From NCBI GenBank assembly GCA_037783545.1, contig JBBELK010000003.1, forward strand, positions 3,658,001 through 3,722,000: a DNA stretch of 64,000 nt, read 5' to 3'. Within the stretch, counting starts at the first letter, position 1; the number at the start of each line of letters is the position of its first letter. The translations under genes and the position numbers were made by a program. This stretch comes from Henricia sp. BOLD:AAB3569 (taxonomy: Eukaryota; Echinodermata; Asteroidea; Spinulosida; Echinasteridae). The notes beneath the pieces were generated by a model. That model saw only the letters and a list, made by a program, of their open reading frames with translations, made no database searches and was not told the DNA's origin. Below, piece after piece: positions 35,191-47,803 of this stretch.

Positions 35191-35475
35191 TTAAATGTCC
35201 CATGAGCTCCCACAAGAAAAGCCTATCGTTATTGCACCCTGCAAAGTTCGGTCATACTGAGCCAAGCTCATTCCAAGTGCCAACAAGAGAAATCCAACTA
35301 CCAGTGTGCTCCAAGTGAGCCCTCTTTTGACCGTGATGGGGAGTTTTTGGGTTGTCCTGGGATTTTGTCTCTCAAGACTTGGACCAAATCTACAGATAGA
35401 GGTCGCCACTCTGGATTTGTGGCTCGGCCGTGGCAAAGTCTTACAAAGTATCTTGGTTAAATACACATCCTCCAT
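35191..35475 (-). CDS. Candidate exon with one membrane segment, unknown protein
   Basis: From ATG at 35475 a minus-strand frame gives 94 residues to TAA at 35191, and stays open about 25 codons further upstream. It has a polar N-terminal part (KILCKTLPRPSHKSR), a likely membrane helix (LTWSTLVVGFLLLALGMSLA), then QYDRTLQ. A GTGCAA after LQ could be a splice donor; an AG acceptor before SSDEST (AATAATAG) is possible upstream. Codon choice looks natural and no repeat family covers it. It lies between miR-1 and miR-133 on the same strand. Family not recognised. Confidence 0.35.
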   Translation of the reverse strand: MEDVYLTKILCKTLPRPSHKSRVATSICRFGPSLERQNPRTTQKLPITVKRGLTWSTLVVGFLLLALGMSLAQYDRTLQGAITIGFSCGSSWDI

Positions 35476-36738
35476 GCCAGAGGTGCTTTCATCGCTACTA
35501 TTATTTTCATTTAGGAAATTTTTATAAGTTAGAACTAAGGATTTAGTCAAGGCCTTTTCTAAAACTCAAATATTTTGCCTAACACTGACAAAAGACTGTC
35601 TATATTAACACCATTCCCTTATTAGCGATTCCATGGTTTAAGCACAGTTTAAAATCACACTCGGGTATAATTTTGAGATTTATATGTCAAAGATACCAGA
35701 AGGGTCTTGCATATGAAATACTCAATTACAAATCTAACTTATTTTTTTATCATTACCTAATCTGATATACTAGTATATCCCAGGTTAGAACTATGAAGTT
35801 TGTATAAGTTTTACGCCCACAGTATAAATTTACTGCCAAATTGTTAACGGACGATGATGCACCACAACTTAAAAACTCACTTCACAAAATCATTTGAGTT
35901 GAGTGCATGGACAATTAAGACTTGGTCAAATCAAGACAAATGGCTTTGTGTGGGTGGAAATACAAAATGTATCTTTCCTTGGGAAGACTGAAATGGAACC
36001 AGATGAAATTTGAATGCTACTCGCTAAGAGACTCTACTTTATGCCATCTTGCCCGTCATCATTTCTGTGGCATTTAAATCAAAGTATGTGTAAAACTCAT
36101 CTATTTTCCTTTATCCTTACCATTCACAAAATTATCATGCTCTTTATTTTAGTATCATTTAATGCTTCAAATTTCTCACAGTAATTCCTGTTTGCCCATT
36201 TCCTCCCGAAAAAGCCGTATTTTTGAAGCTTAATGTGACTCGTTGTGATTGCTGTGTGTTAGTTTCTGAAGTGCAAACTTGTTCCTGGCCATTAGAAACT
36301 TTGTGCATGAAATCTAAATGTGTTTGACCTGGCCATCTGTTGTGTGGTTGGTGGAATTATGGGATAGATGTTGGTCTGGCCAATCACGTATCAATGTGGA
36401 TTGAGCGACACAGCCTCAATTTAAGTAACGTGCTTGCAGCGAGCTCTGTTGTTTGTGTCCCACCTTTTCTGTACAAATTTTCTTGAGCAAAATAAAAAAC
36501 TGAAATGCTTAAATCAAACAACATGGCTATAAACTTATGTGACATAAATTCAGAGCTGCTAACCCTCCCTGATTTTGCAACAGATTCCCTGTAAAAAAAA
36601 ACCTCCTGGATTTCCAATTACATGTAACAACCTCAGAAACTTTAAGATGTGTCTAAAGTCGGAAAATCAACTTTTTCTGGATGTCTTCTCCAAAATCAGG
36701 GAGGGTTGGAAGCTCGGTAAATTGCATGGAGGTCCCCT

Positions 36739-37106
36739 TAAAGGTAGAATACATCATTTGCAGTGACCCCAATTTTTTGTTCATGAGTTGACAAGAAAAA
36801 CCTTACAAAAAGAGTTAATAACAATGGTACCAAACACCACATGAATTTATTTATGTTCAAAATGGTATTTTGTGTGAGAAATTAACAACTGAAGGTGGTT
36901 TTTTCTATAAAAAAAAGTCTTTTGCAAAATACTTTTTTTACCATTCAACTCAACACAAAAGCCATGAATGGATTTTTGAAGTTTTCTGAAGTATTACTGC
37001 CTCTATGTGGCTGAAATTTCTACACGGCAGTTTTATCAACATGGGGTTTTAATCACGATTGGGAATAACGCCCTTTGTAACAGTTTACCAATCATGTATT
37101 CTTTAA
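36739..37106 (-). mobile_element. CATGTGGTGTTTG family repeat, copy 3 of 5
   Basis: Bounded by TTAAAGGTAGAATACATCAT and AATCATGTATTCTTTAA, so terminal inverted repeats are visible. Inside: GGTACCAAACACCACATGAA and TATGTGGCTGAAATTTCTAC. Confidence 0.82.
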
Positions 37107-38492
37107 CGTTTTATTCTACAACAGCATAGATATCCCTGTTTTTTTTTTCTTCAATAAGTAATCAGAGCCGGGTACCAGCCGCAGGGCCACATCAACAACT
37201 CTACCCCTTTATCTCATGATTTCTCCAGAATAAAGTCTGTTGTTTTTATAAGACACAATCTTTGAAAATGAAGACATTTCATCTCCCTTCGGTCTATTGT
37301 GTGCAAGCTTGTTTCTTTGGCATTGTGTTTTTTGCTCCCAGCCTTGGTATTTCATGCAGTTCCCTTCAACAAGTGATTTTATCATGAGAAACCCTGGGAC
37401 TAGTATTTCACTGCGAGTTCTCCCTCTGGGCTGTTTGTCACCCATTGCATGTTTATCTACCCTATGGTAATTACTGGCTCTTTGGGTTTAGCTTCAGTTC
37501 AGACACTATTCGCCATTCATACAACGTGAATGGTACGTTTGTCCGCAAAGCGCTCAGCAATGGTTCTGAAAAGGAGACAGCGTTTTCAGTCCATGGGGGA
37601 AAGACTGATTTTTCTTCAGCCCCCATTTTGTTGTCGTTTAGTCAGCTATGGATCTTGTTTTTATTATTCTGTTTGATATGGACATGACATTTTACTGAGC
37701 ATGAGGCCGATCGAGGCACACACAGTCTGCACTGAAGGGGGAGGTTTATTGCATGGAGGTTATTGAAAAGACTAATATTTCATTTGATATGTCTACAGAC
37801 ATGTTTCTGATGCACTAAAAAGGTTGTGTAATGCAATGTACATGTACAGCATGCAGCGTGTAACAATTCTATATTTTGTCCTTGATTTAAATTTGAGCTT
37901 GGTAATTTTCATAAGCAAAGGCAGCAATTCTTGGGAGGCTTGATTCATATAGGGCCTTCATATGAATAGCGGGTCTCACTTGAGCGATTTCACTGCATCG
38001 CTGTGAGCATATGCAGGGCATAATGCAATGGTGTTGCTATGCTGGTTGACGTCATAGCAACCAAAAGTGCGTTGACCCCCCTGCAGATAGTGGCGACAAC
38101 AGCGATGTAACAGTCTGCTTGTGCATGTTGGAGGGGTGGGTGGGGTTGCAAAGTGGCGGGTGGGGGAGGGGGATGGTTACACAAGCTAACGGTTTGTGGT
38201 GAAGGGGGAATCATAGTGAATTTATTGTGCTGTTGGGGCCACTGATGGCAGAACGTGTACACAAAACAGGTACTCTTGTTGGAACCGTGTATAAATATCA
38301 ATGTATAATGGAGGTGGGGTGGGGAGAGGCGCTGTTTTTACATTTATAAATACAACTTAGAAGGGAAAAAAAGACTTCTTCAGATTGCCTGGAAATGCAT
38401 ACCGATATTGTGTGTAAGGCCATTTCATGGTAATCGCAACATGGGCTACATTTATATTAAATTCTGTGTAGACTGATGACAACCACCAAAAC

Positions 38493-38502
38493 CTATTTTT
38501 AG
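38493..38502. promoter_or_regulatory. MEF2 consensus word
   Basis: CTATTTTTAG matches YTAWWWWTAR exactly. Muscle miR-1/133 loci are known MEF2 and SRF targets, and a CArG consensus (CCTTAAAAGG) is at 30736-30745. Both lie between the two microRNAs. Such words occur by chance in AT-rich DNA, so this is only a lead. Confidence 0.2.
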
Positions 38503-38970
38503 ATTTAGTGATTTCATGACCAAGCAACCTCATTTGCATATATGCAAATGTTGTGAAGCACAAGAGAAATGTGACTGCAACAATATTTGTATCGTCCATA
38601 ACGTAGACAGAATGAGCTCATCAGCTAATGAGATAAAATATTGGGAAATCTTCTGCACAAACATGTACATGGACAGCAACTCTTTGGCTGTCATAACGAT
38701 GCTCCGTCATGTTTAATTAAACAGATTTTTCCATTTTTCAAAAGCCATCTTGTATCCTGCCCCGTTTGTAATGCTCCATCTCTCGTCTAATTGCCATTAA
38801 ATGAAGGGGCAGATGTGCGATCTCTGTAGCTCAAGTTTAGAAAGACAACTATGACGAACGGAATAAAATGTTTCTATTTGTACCAGTACGGGTATTATTG
38901 TAGATAGTTTGCAAAATTCTGTATAAATGTCCCGTCTGTAATGTTTCAAATTCCGTGAAATGACCCTGTA

Positions 38971-39137
38971 TAGACTACTAAAGTGTGACGTCAGTTGCCA
39001 TGGTAATTGGGTCTAAACATTCGCTGGTAATCTGAAACGTCCATTGGTATAGCGCAGGGAAACAGTTCACTGGTTTTAGTGTAGACCCAAAAACCATAGC
39101 AATACACAAAGGGTGACATTTTCACTTTAGTAGTCTA
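38971..39137. mobile_element. Small MITE with TAGACTACTAAAGTG ends
   Basis: The perfect 15-bp terminal inverted repeat TAGACTACTAAAGTG / CACTTTAGTAGTCTA encloses 167 bp. A second inner inverted pair (CCATGGTAATTGGGTCTAAAC against GTGTAGACCCAAAAACCATAG) and a TGACGTCA site lie inside. Confidence 0.88.
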
Positions 39138-39596
39138 TTGCAATACATTTTAAACAAAGAACTTTAAACTTGAATATCATGAGTTGATTCTTGGAAAATC
39201 TTTTTAATCATCTATCGGGTGATTTTTTATGTTCTCGATCAATATGCTAAAAACAGGCATTTTTGCAAGCCTGGCAGCTTCTGAGAAAATCTAACTTAAG
39301 AAAGTCGTGTATGCCGACCGGGTCCACGAGAACTGTATTGATTCAGGTAGCAATTCCCATTCTTGGAAAAGGTCGACATTTTAGGCAAACATCACCTTTT
39401 TTTTCATAAAAATAAGGTGCCTGGAATTTCTGTGAAATATTGCCACGAGAGTCGAAAATTTGCATAGTCTGCATTTTCCATTGTCTGTTCTGTATTTTGT
39501 CCATACAATATGCCAGTTTCTCTAAATCCCATCCCTCCTTAATCAAAGCTGAAGACAATATTGATGAAAACAAGGTTTTAAACAGTTTCAACATTG

Positions 39597-39955
39597 AAGG
39601 TAGTATACATGATTGGTAAACTGTTAAAACAGCATGATTTCCACTGGTATTTGAAAGCCTATGTCGAGAAAACTACCATGTAGAATTTTCAGCCACATAG
39701 ATGCAGTAATACTTAAGAAAACCTAAAAAATCCAAGCATGGTTTTTGTGCATGAATGAATGGCTCCAAAGATCGCCTACAGGCAATCTTTAGAGATTTAA
39801 ATAGTTTTGTAATTTTTCTCATGAATGGGGGCACTTTAAACAAAATAATTTCACAGGATGATTACTACCATTACCATCTTGATGACAAGTAAGCTTGAAG
39901 ATAATAATTCAGACATTTTTTGGGAGGGTAGTTAGCAAACATGTAGACTACCTTT
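39597..39955 (+). mobile_element. CATGTGGTGTTTG family repeat, copy 4 of 5
   Basis: AAGGTAGTATACATGATTGG to GTAGACTACCTTT, with an 8-bp terminal inverted repeat. Contains TTCAGCCACATAGATGCAGT and the inverted pair AAAGATCGCCTACAGGCAATCTTT. Confidence 0.82.
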
Positions 39956-39999
39956 AAGGAAATGCCACCTGTTATATTCATAACATTTAGTGAACATTA

Positions 40000-42900
40000 C
40001 TATGAAAACTAACATTATCACATTTTTCGATTTTGTAATTTTCATGATCCCAACAGTTCTCAACAAGTAGATTTGTACATGTATGTATTAGTGTTAATTG
40101 AAGTTTGTACACCTAGATTGGTGCAAGACCTTCCAGGTGCCCTGGACTGGACGCTATTCACTAGATCATGTCGTTCCTATCAAATAGTGTCATCACGGGG
40201 CATAATGCCAAGCTCGTCTAATGCACTACGAGCCATTCACAAGTGCACCGACACACGTGTCATGTTTTCTTGGCGTGAAATGTCGGAGGGCATGCGTCCA
40301 TTCAACGACTCTCTGGATTACAAGCCTGTTTGTGCATTGTTGCTGCGGCTGTGTGTCGTTTGGACAATACCTGCAAACGCGAGGCTGTAAATGCATCTCA
40401 CGTTGGCTGGTGGTACAATGATGAAAAGTTCAGTTTGGCACGGCCCGTTTGCCCCTCCACCCCCACCCCGTACCAAGCCAAATATGCCACGAAGAGCTGA
40501 CATTTTTTGACATTACAAACTCGGGAAAAATACAGGCTTAGGACTTGGGATTTTCTGGCAAGATGTGTTTTCCCGCGGTCTTGTAGGGCAAGGTATTGTT
40601 TGCAGAACAAAAGGTGATGTGGATCAGTGTGAGGGGAAAGAAAAACGGGCCAAGTATTTGCCGTTTGGGTTGCTGGCTTCGGCCGCCCACGCTTATAAAC
40701 TGCAGTGCAAATAAATGGAGCATTAGTGATGATGGGGCAGGATAGTCTTGAATGCATGCATTTCACAATCCAAGTCCTAACAGACACAATGTGGGCACTA
40801 ATTAGTAAAGAAATGTAATTACAAAACAGACCAGAGGAATGCAAATTATCTTATTATGCATGGTTTTATCCATGTGCGGTTTTTGCACAGATTTTATTTT
40901 TAGGGTGGGGGGGGGGGGGATTGTCACATTGTTGAATCGTGAATCTTTATCAGTGATAAAAACAGTTCAAAGTAAAAAAAACAGAGAATTTTTTTCAAGG
41001 TGAAATGGTATTACTAATTTTCTTAAAATGTACAAAGGCAGAACTATTTTTTTGAAAGGGAAAAATTGTGGTGGGGAGATGTTACTGTATATCACCAAAC
41101 TGTTCATTTAAATAATTCACCAACCTCCAATGATTATAAATCTATCTACGACATAAAGCACATTAGTCGCATTTGGAGAAGAGCTCAGTGTCATCTTTGC
41201 AAAAATATACTGTATAAAGCTGAACCTGACACTTAGAGGTGCTAATGAGAAAGCAGCATGCCCCATAATTGTCATATTTCAATTAGATTATACGCCTCTT
41301 CCTGGGTATTTTTTATTACATTTTATGCAGATATACTGTACATTTATGCTAAGAAGATTGTTATGTTTTTACAGAAAGATAAATTGTTATACTTACATTT
41401 CACTAAATACAAATTTGAAGCACATGATAAGGAAAGCGTATTAAAATTCCTGGAGCATGCCAACAATTCTGGCTTTTTATGCACAAAGCTGCATTAGTAT
41501 TCAACTGTGACATCACAACACACGTAGATGGAAATTCACTACAGCGTATTAGAAGGGAGATCTGAAAATTATATGTATAGTGGCAAGCTGACATATAAAC
41601 ATGAGTTAAATTGATGGTAATGCCATTGGATTGAGAAATGCCTCTTGGTGTCAATTTCAGCTATGCATTTCTTTACTGGGTTGTAAAATTGGAAATGCTG
41701 GTTTTGTCATAAATGTTGCTGATTTCTGTACACCAAACTGTTTTTATACCTTAATTCCCCCCCTTATTCCTGCAGTCTTTCCCCCTCCCCTTTTCGTGCC
41801 AATTTTTCATCTCTTTAACTGCCTAGTGCATCCGCATGACGACCGGCCAGCCGGCCCGGGCACTGATGACGCAATCTATGGTTGCTATGCCAACCCACCA
41901 TATGGAGAGATGACCTAGTGTGTACATACATACTCCAAACGGTTCAGTGACCCGCCGGTACCCAGCGCGGCTTGCAATATGCATGCATCATGCCGCGTGT
42001 TGCCGCGGTGTACGCACGTGCCACCGTGTGTATTAAAGTCTTGTCTCAGACCCATGTTTGAGAACACTGCTTGCCAGATTACGTTGCACATAATGCGGGG
42101 GTGGCTTTTTTTTCCCTTTTTTTTCTCTTTTTCTTTATACTGGTCCTTGCATCCTATTCCTTTTTGACATCTCTTTTTTTCTCCCTTGGGTCTTGGTCCT
42201 AGACATTTTGTGGAAAAACTTGAAAGTCAAGGAGCACTGACGTAATTTTCCCCTTTTTTTGGTGGTGGGGGGTGCACATCTGGGTGGTACTCACTTCTTT
42301 GGTAACAGTAAATGTCAAACTATACCTTTATCTTAGTTAACTACTCCAAAACATTTATGCTTTATCTTAGCGTTCAATAAAACAAACAAAAACAGCTTGA
42401 TGAGAAATTGTTATTCAGAGTCGTGATGGTTTGAAATTAAGAAAGATACTGGGAAGATTTGAAATTAAACAAGATTTTTAAGCAGTCTTTCTGATCATTT
42501 AAAAAAATTCTGCCCCAGAGTTGTGTAAGAAAGACAATGAAATACACATTTACAGCTCGATGCGTGAAATGAAGTTCATGCAGATTTCCTTGATAGAATT
42601 ATCCGCTGTTGTGTCCTTTGGAACAAATGGTCCACATATAGCTGGATATCTTGAGGCGTGAAGACGTTATAAATCATATTAAATCTGCTGTTTGGGATTC
42701 AGGTGGCTGGAGATGGGAAAAACGGAAGGAAAAAACATGAAGAAAGTGGGTGGGAAATCCCTAGTCATTTAGGATGCATGAGAGCTGCGGTAGTGACGTC
42801 ATACAGGCTTTAATTTAGTTTGAGATCGCCCGGCAAAGGAAAAAGAAAATTGGAAAGAAAAAATCAAGCTTTTTTTGAGTAAGGCAATCATGCCTCCTTT

Positions 42901-43440
42901 TAAATTCATGTTGGTTGGTCATGAATTCTCAAGAGAAATGTCAAAATTGTGTTCTTCTTAACTTAAAGGGTGAGAAAATGGGTGAAAATTGGATGTCACA
43001 AAGATTTTGATGAATTATACAAATGGGTAGGATTGCATCAGTACCTTTCTAAGTTTGCAAAGGTTTGCAAAATTTGCAAAGGTTTGCAAAATTTGCAAAG
43101 GTTTGTATACGGTACTTTCACGTACTACACAAACACGATACTGCAGTGTACACACCCCTGGAAAATTACCGGTAGTTGAAACATTGGCAATTTGTTTTTT
43201 ACACCCAACAGCACATGGAAAAACACATGCAATATTATGCAATTAATGTTAATTTTTGTTGATAGTCGGGTCTCAGTTGTTGTATATAGCAAGGCCTCTA
43301 AGAGTATTATGAAAGTCAAGTTGTTGTGAAAAACAAACTGCACAAGTTTGTACTAATGACTATCAAGAGTCACTGTTTTAGTTTCAAGATTGGCCAATTT
43401 GCCTTGCTTTTGTTGTTTAAACAATTGTTTTTTGGTTGAA
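40000..43440. other. Intron filler, no gene supported
   Basis: Open frames of up to 148 residues on the minus strand (40398-40844) lack motif, splice context and family resemblance. A poly-G run lies at 40907-40919. Confidence 0.4.
43051..43104. repeat. 18-bp tandem repeat AAATTTGCAAAGGTTTGC
   Basis: TTTGCAAAGG and TTTGCAAAAT alternate about five times, giving an 18-base period of roughly 2.8 units. Confidence 0.9.
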
Positions 43441-43464
43441 AATATAATGGCGAAGTATTGTGCA

Positions 43465-43763
43465 GATTGTTTTTTCCCATGGGTGTTGAGATTTTGATAC
43501 AATATCATTTGTCATATTTTTCTCTACCATTCTGAAATTTTGCGCTCTCAATCTGTATATTTTCAAGGATATCGTCAAAAAACCAAAAATGTTTTGTAAA
43601 CTAATTTATCTGGTTCCATAAAGCAGTACAGCTATCGCACCAACCCTTTTTGCTTCCACATCCAAATTGGAGATTGCAATTTTCCTGTTTTGGGGGATAT
43701 ATTTTGTATGATTAGCACAAAATCCATTTTCTAGGAAAAATCTTAACAAGCTCTTTTAATTGT
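43465..43763 (-). mobile_element. AAAGGAGC family MITE, copy 3 of 5
   Basis: CCCATGGGTGTTGAGATTTT, CTCTCAATCTGTATATTTTC and TGCTTCCACATCCAAATTGG in family order; the left terminus is degraded, the right end reads AAGCTCTTTTAATT. Confidence 0.8.
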
Positions 43764-45294
43764 AGTCATTGTTCTATTTTCCTGGATCAGATCTTTTCCT
43801 TGTTTGAAACTGAAGGAAGATGATATTTTTTTCAATCTGAAATGTGTTGATCAGAGTTTGAAAACGGATAACCTTTCAAGTTTTACGTATTGTAGCAAGT
43901 GAGCGATTTTATGCAAAATGGGTGTTTTATCTATACTTAGGCTTGATGCTTGAACCAAAAGAACACAGAATGTTGACCAAGGCTTGGTAAAGAATTAACC
44001 CTTTACCCACAGTGCTGTTAGAAAACAAACTACATGAAGATATAAAATGAAACTCAACTGGTGTTTTATCTAAACTGTGTAGGCCTACTGACGAGTTAAC
44101 TAGCATGCGAGTGTGTTTCACAGTCCCTTAGCTTGAACAGACTTGTTTGCCGTACCTCGTCCATATGCATGACAACTGGGGCCGTGTTTCATCCAAGCAG
44201 GCCTTGTATTAATACAGAACCATACCCTGGGACTGCTTGGATAATGCCAGACGATTCCGAGAAATCTACAATCAACCTGGGGAAAAATCGAACTGCTTTG
44301 AAGTTTGTCTGCAGTGATGAGGGAAGGGGGACGCTTGGAGGAAATTTTGTATTCTGTGGCAAATAGACACAGTTTCAGAGGGGAAAAAAGTCCTTGAGAA
44401 ATTCTACTAGGAAATTAACTTCAGTTTGCTAGATTCAAAAGAAGTTAAACATATAGTATCCCATAATTGTGACCTGACTCATTTTTCAGCTTGTCACTGA
44501 AATGTAAATCGTTGTATATTTAGTGCAAATATTTATTGTTCCGATATTCGAGCCAATTTGAAAATGTGCATTGACTTACCACTTCCATTGACCATATGGA
44601 GTCAACAAATTGAGAAGTTGAAACCCAAAAATAAGGTTTAAAACTGAGTATGTTTTTATGCCCTTCATAACTTTCATTATTTCTTTAAAATATATGGACT
44701 TTTGTAACTAAAAATCTGTCATGAATTTTGTTTTTTATATGACACCCTTACTGGCTATGGGCTACCTTGCGGCTATATTTCGAAAACCTAGCCTCCAACA
44801 AACAACTCACTTAGCTTGTGTACAAGGGATCAGGATTTTGGCTTGTTGCAGAGGCAACGTGATTGATTTTTCTTTTGGGGGTGTGGCAGGCAATTTGCTG
44901 ACTGACAATCAAGTGGCAAATTTGCAGATTATAACTGTATGTCTATTCTTCAAATGAGAAGATTTAAAATCCCAAAGGTTGTACCATTTGATCATCTACT
45001 TCATTTGCTGAATTTCATTTTGAAAGATAGAAAAAAGGAACAGTGGGGCAATGGACCTATCTGAAATGACATCACTTGCTATAGATTGCCACGTGCATCA
45101 GGATCTTGAGTGTAAATGTTTGTGACGCGCATCAGCTGTGCCGTATTTTGAACAAATATTGAGTAACATGCGTTCATGTTTTGAACATTTTCCCAAGATG
45201 TACGTATGCGTACCTGATGGCATTTAATACACAGTTGTATTTTTTCCTACGAAGATGACCAACTTTGAGAGTGGTCTGTAGGTAACCTTTCCAC

Positions 45295-45360
45295 CCTTCA
45301 CACCTCTCTGTCTCCCGCCCACCCCCTCCCACTCCCTCCCCCCACCCCCCTCCCCCCAGT
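45295..45360. repeat. Pyrimidine-rich low-complexity tract
   Basis: C-rich run of CTCCC and CCACC words (CCCCACCCCCCTCCCCCCAG). The ORFs on the minus strand rich in G and E come from it. Confidence 0.8.
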
Positions 45361-45936
45361 TCACTGTGACCCTTACTCTGCTGCCTTTTGCTGACCACTG
45401 GGAACAACTTGTAGCGGACATTTTGCATAATGTCACAGCTTATTTTCAGTTGAATTGATTTCGTTAGTGAAGCCCATCTTGTGTTTCATGACCCAGCAGT
45501 GAAAATATCAAAGTATCATGGATAAATCAGCTTTAAAATATGAAGACGAACAGCACTGAAAATTAGAAAACAGCACCAAAACAACAGGTCTTCTAGTGTA
45601 CAGTCGGAATTGGCTTTAAAAATGATGGGGTAAGATTCAATTACTGGGTTTCAGTAATGCTATTTTTTCAGAATAATTTTTAATATTAATAACCTATGTT
45701 CTGTGGTAATTTTGTCCTACTAGTACTAGTAGGGTTTTTCATTTCAGAGTGTAAATGAAGATGAGAAAAATGGGAAAAAGACAAAATTTGTAGGTGCAAG
45801 AGTCATCATATTTGTCAAAATGTCAAATTCACAGTGCACATTTAACTCATTTCAAATTTAACATTTTAACTTACTTATCTTTGAATAAACAGGTCTCTTT
45901 GTTGGCGTGCACAACCACCACAAGATAAGGCCATAG

Positions 45937-46083
45937 TAGACCGTATCGAATAGCCGCCATCTTGTAGGGCAGTTTCTTTGTTCCTTGAGGACATGCATGG
46001 TTGCGCATAATGTCCTTACATCGTTGAACCGGTTCAAGTAATGAAAGGTGGTCCAAAAGATGGCATCTATTCGATATGGTCTA
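45937..46083. mobile_element. 147-bp MITE with TAGACCGTATCGAATAG ends, copy 1
   Basis: TAGACCGTATCGAATAGCCG to TATTCGATATGGTCTA. The ends carry GCCGCCATCTTG, which resembles a YY1 site. The second copy (46405-46553) lies 322 bp away in inverse orientation, shown by CAGTTTCTTTGTTCC here and GGAACAAAGAAACTG there. Confidence 0.88.
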
Positions 46084-46404
46084 TATGACTGGACTTGCCT
46101 GATGAAGGATATTATTTAGCTTAACACCACCACATTATTTGTAGACTTATGTAACTAGACACCATCCATCCTAGCCATAATTTCTAGAAGATCATTAACC
46201 TTTAACGGACTGATTGCTGGATACACCACTAGGGAATAAACTACGAAAAACTGGAATAAAAGCCTGATTTTGATGTTGGTGCCTGGATTGGGTTCTGGAG
46301 GCGTTGAATTATGGATTGTTACCATGCTAATTGGAAAAGTCATGTCATCAGAAAGAAGCATTCACATATAGATCTGTTTAAAACACACAGCTATCCAACT
46401 CCCT

Positions 46405-46553
46405 ATAGACCGTATCGAATAGCTGCCATCTTGTAAGGCACCTTTTGACATTTAAATTGGTCAACAATGTAAGCACAAAATGTGCAACCTTGCATGTCGG
46501 CACGGAACAAAGAAACTGCCCTACAAGATGGCAGCTATTCGATATGGTCTATA
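46405..46553. mobile_element. 149-bp MITE with TAGACCGTATCGAATAG ends, copy 2
   Basis: TATAGACCGTATCGAATAGC to GCTATTCGATATGGTCTATA, about 28 bp of terminal inverted repeat (with GCTGCCATCTTGTA / TACAAGATGGCAGC) and TA at both borders. Confidence 0.9.
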
Positions 46554-46791
46554 AACAAAGACTTTCGATGGCCATTTGCTCATAACTGCATACATTCAAC
46601 AGCGCATGTGCGTGGACGCAGCATGCAATAGTATGAAACTAGTGGGTAATGATACAAATTTATGGAATGGCGGATTCGAATCATGCGATGTTGTTTCTCC
46701 TGATCTAATTCTAAAGGCTAATCTTGACTGTGAACCGGTCAATATAATGTTTGTTGGTTAGTTTTTGCTAGTATAGTATAGCACAGGTATG

Positions 46792-46820
46792 GTAAATCAG
46801 AGGTCTCGGGTTCAATTCCT
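46792..46820 (+). pseudogene. tRNA-like B-box fragment
   Basis: AAATCAGAGGTCTCGGGTTC followed by AATTCC matches the 3' part of the tRNA-like family at 8804-9039. Nothing else of the unit remains. Confidence 0.45.
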
Positions 46821-47448
46821 TGTTTTGTCCTTTTTGACTCCAAGGTGGTTACATCGCTGTTTCACCATATTTCCTGTCTCCCTGGTCTCATAAGATGAGC
46901 AGCAACATTACAAAAGTACAGATAATATAGGTTTTCTCGCTCGAATTCATCAGAAATGCATTCAAATTAGTTTGTGGAAGTTCGTATTCAAGTGATTTTG
47001 ATCAGGACACAATTTCTCTGGTTCTTATTCATTTGCACGTTATTCAATTTTGTTTAAAGACATTCACATTTGTTTGCTAAGACATGTATCTAAATTATAA
47101 TTTGCGTCATTGAAATACAAAGCATTAAATCTTCATTCAATTTAGCACAAGCTCGTGGCTTGGGCGAATTTGAAGGATTTTCACTGGTGTTTCAAAATTG
47201 AATGCGCATAGTTTTAAGTTTGAGTGCAATTTTCCTGATTGCGTGCTCGAAATTAAATGCTCTTTTTAAATAATTGAAGGATGATCACAAACTGCATTCA
47301 ATTTTGCGCTTAAACTATGTAGCTAAAATGAATGCATCTTAAACGAATTTTGGAGGTACTTTGTTAAAACTGAACGAGAAAACCTATACTATCAAGAATA
47401 TCTTAAAATTGTAAGGAGGTACATGTATGCAGACATGATGACGACACA

Positions 47449-47803
47449 TTAAAGGAGCCTGTTCCGATCACATTTTTGAGCCTCCATTTCTCCCATGGAT
47501 GTTGAGATTTTGATACCATATCATGTGTCATAATATTCTCATTACCATTCTGAAATTTCGCGCTCTCAATCCGTATATTTTCAAGGATATTGTAAAAAAA
47601 ACACCAATGTTTTGTAAAATCATTTATCCGGTTCCATAAAGCAGTGAAATGATTACACCAACCTTTTTGCTTCCACATCCAAATTGGAGACTGCAAACTT
47701 CCTGTTTTCTTCCCATCGATAGTATTTTGGAGAGGTATTTTATATGATTGTTAGGTTAGAATGAAATCCATCTTCTGGAAAAATTTGAAAAAGCTCCTTT
47801 ATA
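47449..47803 (-). mobile_element. AAAGGAGC family MITE, best-preserved copy 4 of 5
   Basis: 355 bp from TTAAAGGAGCCTGTTCCGAT to AAAAAGCTCCTTTATAA, giving short terminal inverted repeats (AAAGGAGC/GCTCCTTT). It carries the whole family core. A 97-residue minus-strand frame here is a by-product of the repeat. Confidence 0.85.

Noticed and set aside
40398..40844. 148-residue minus-strand ORF
   Set aside because: No domain, erratic composition and no conserved features; likely chance.
44133..44366. Short ORF with protein-like composition
   Set aside because: No splice sites, family or repeat context that would support it.
47403..47696. 97-residue minus-strand ORF with WMWKQKGWC motif
   Set aside because: Lies in the AAAGGAGC MITE; the frame is broken in the other four copies.
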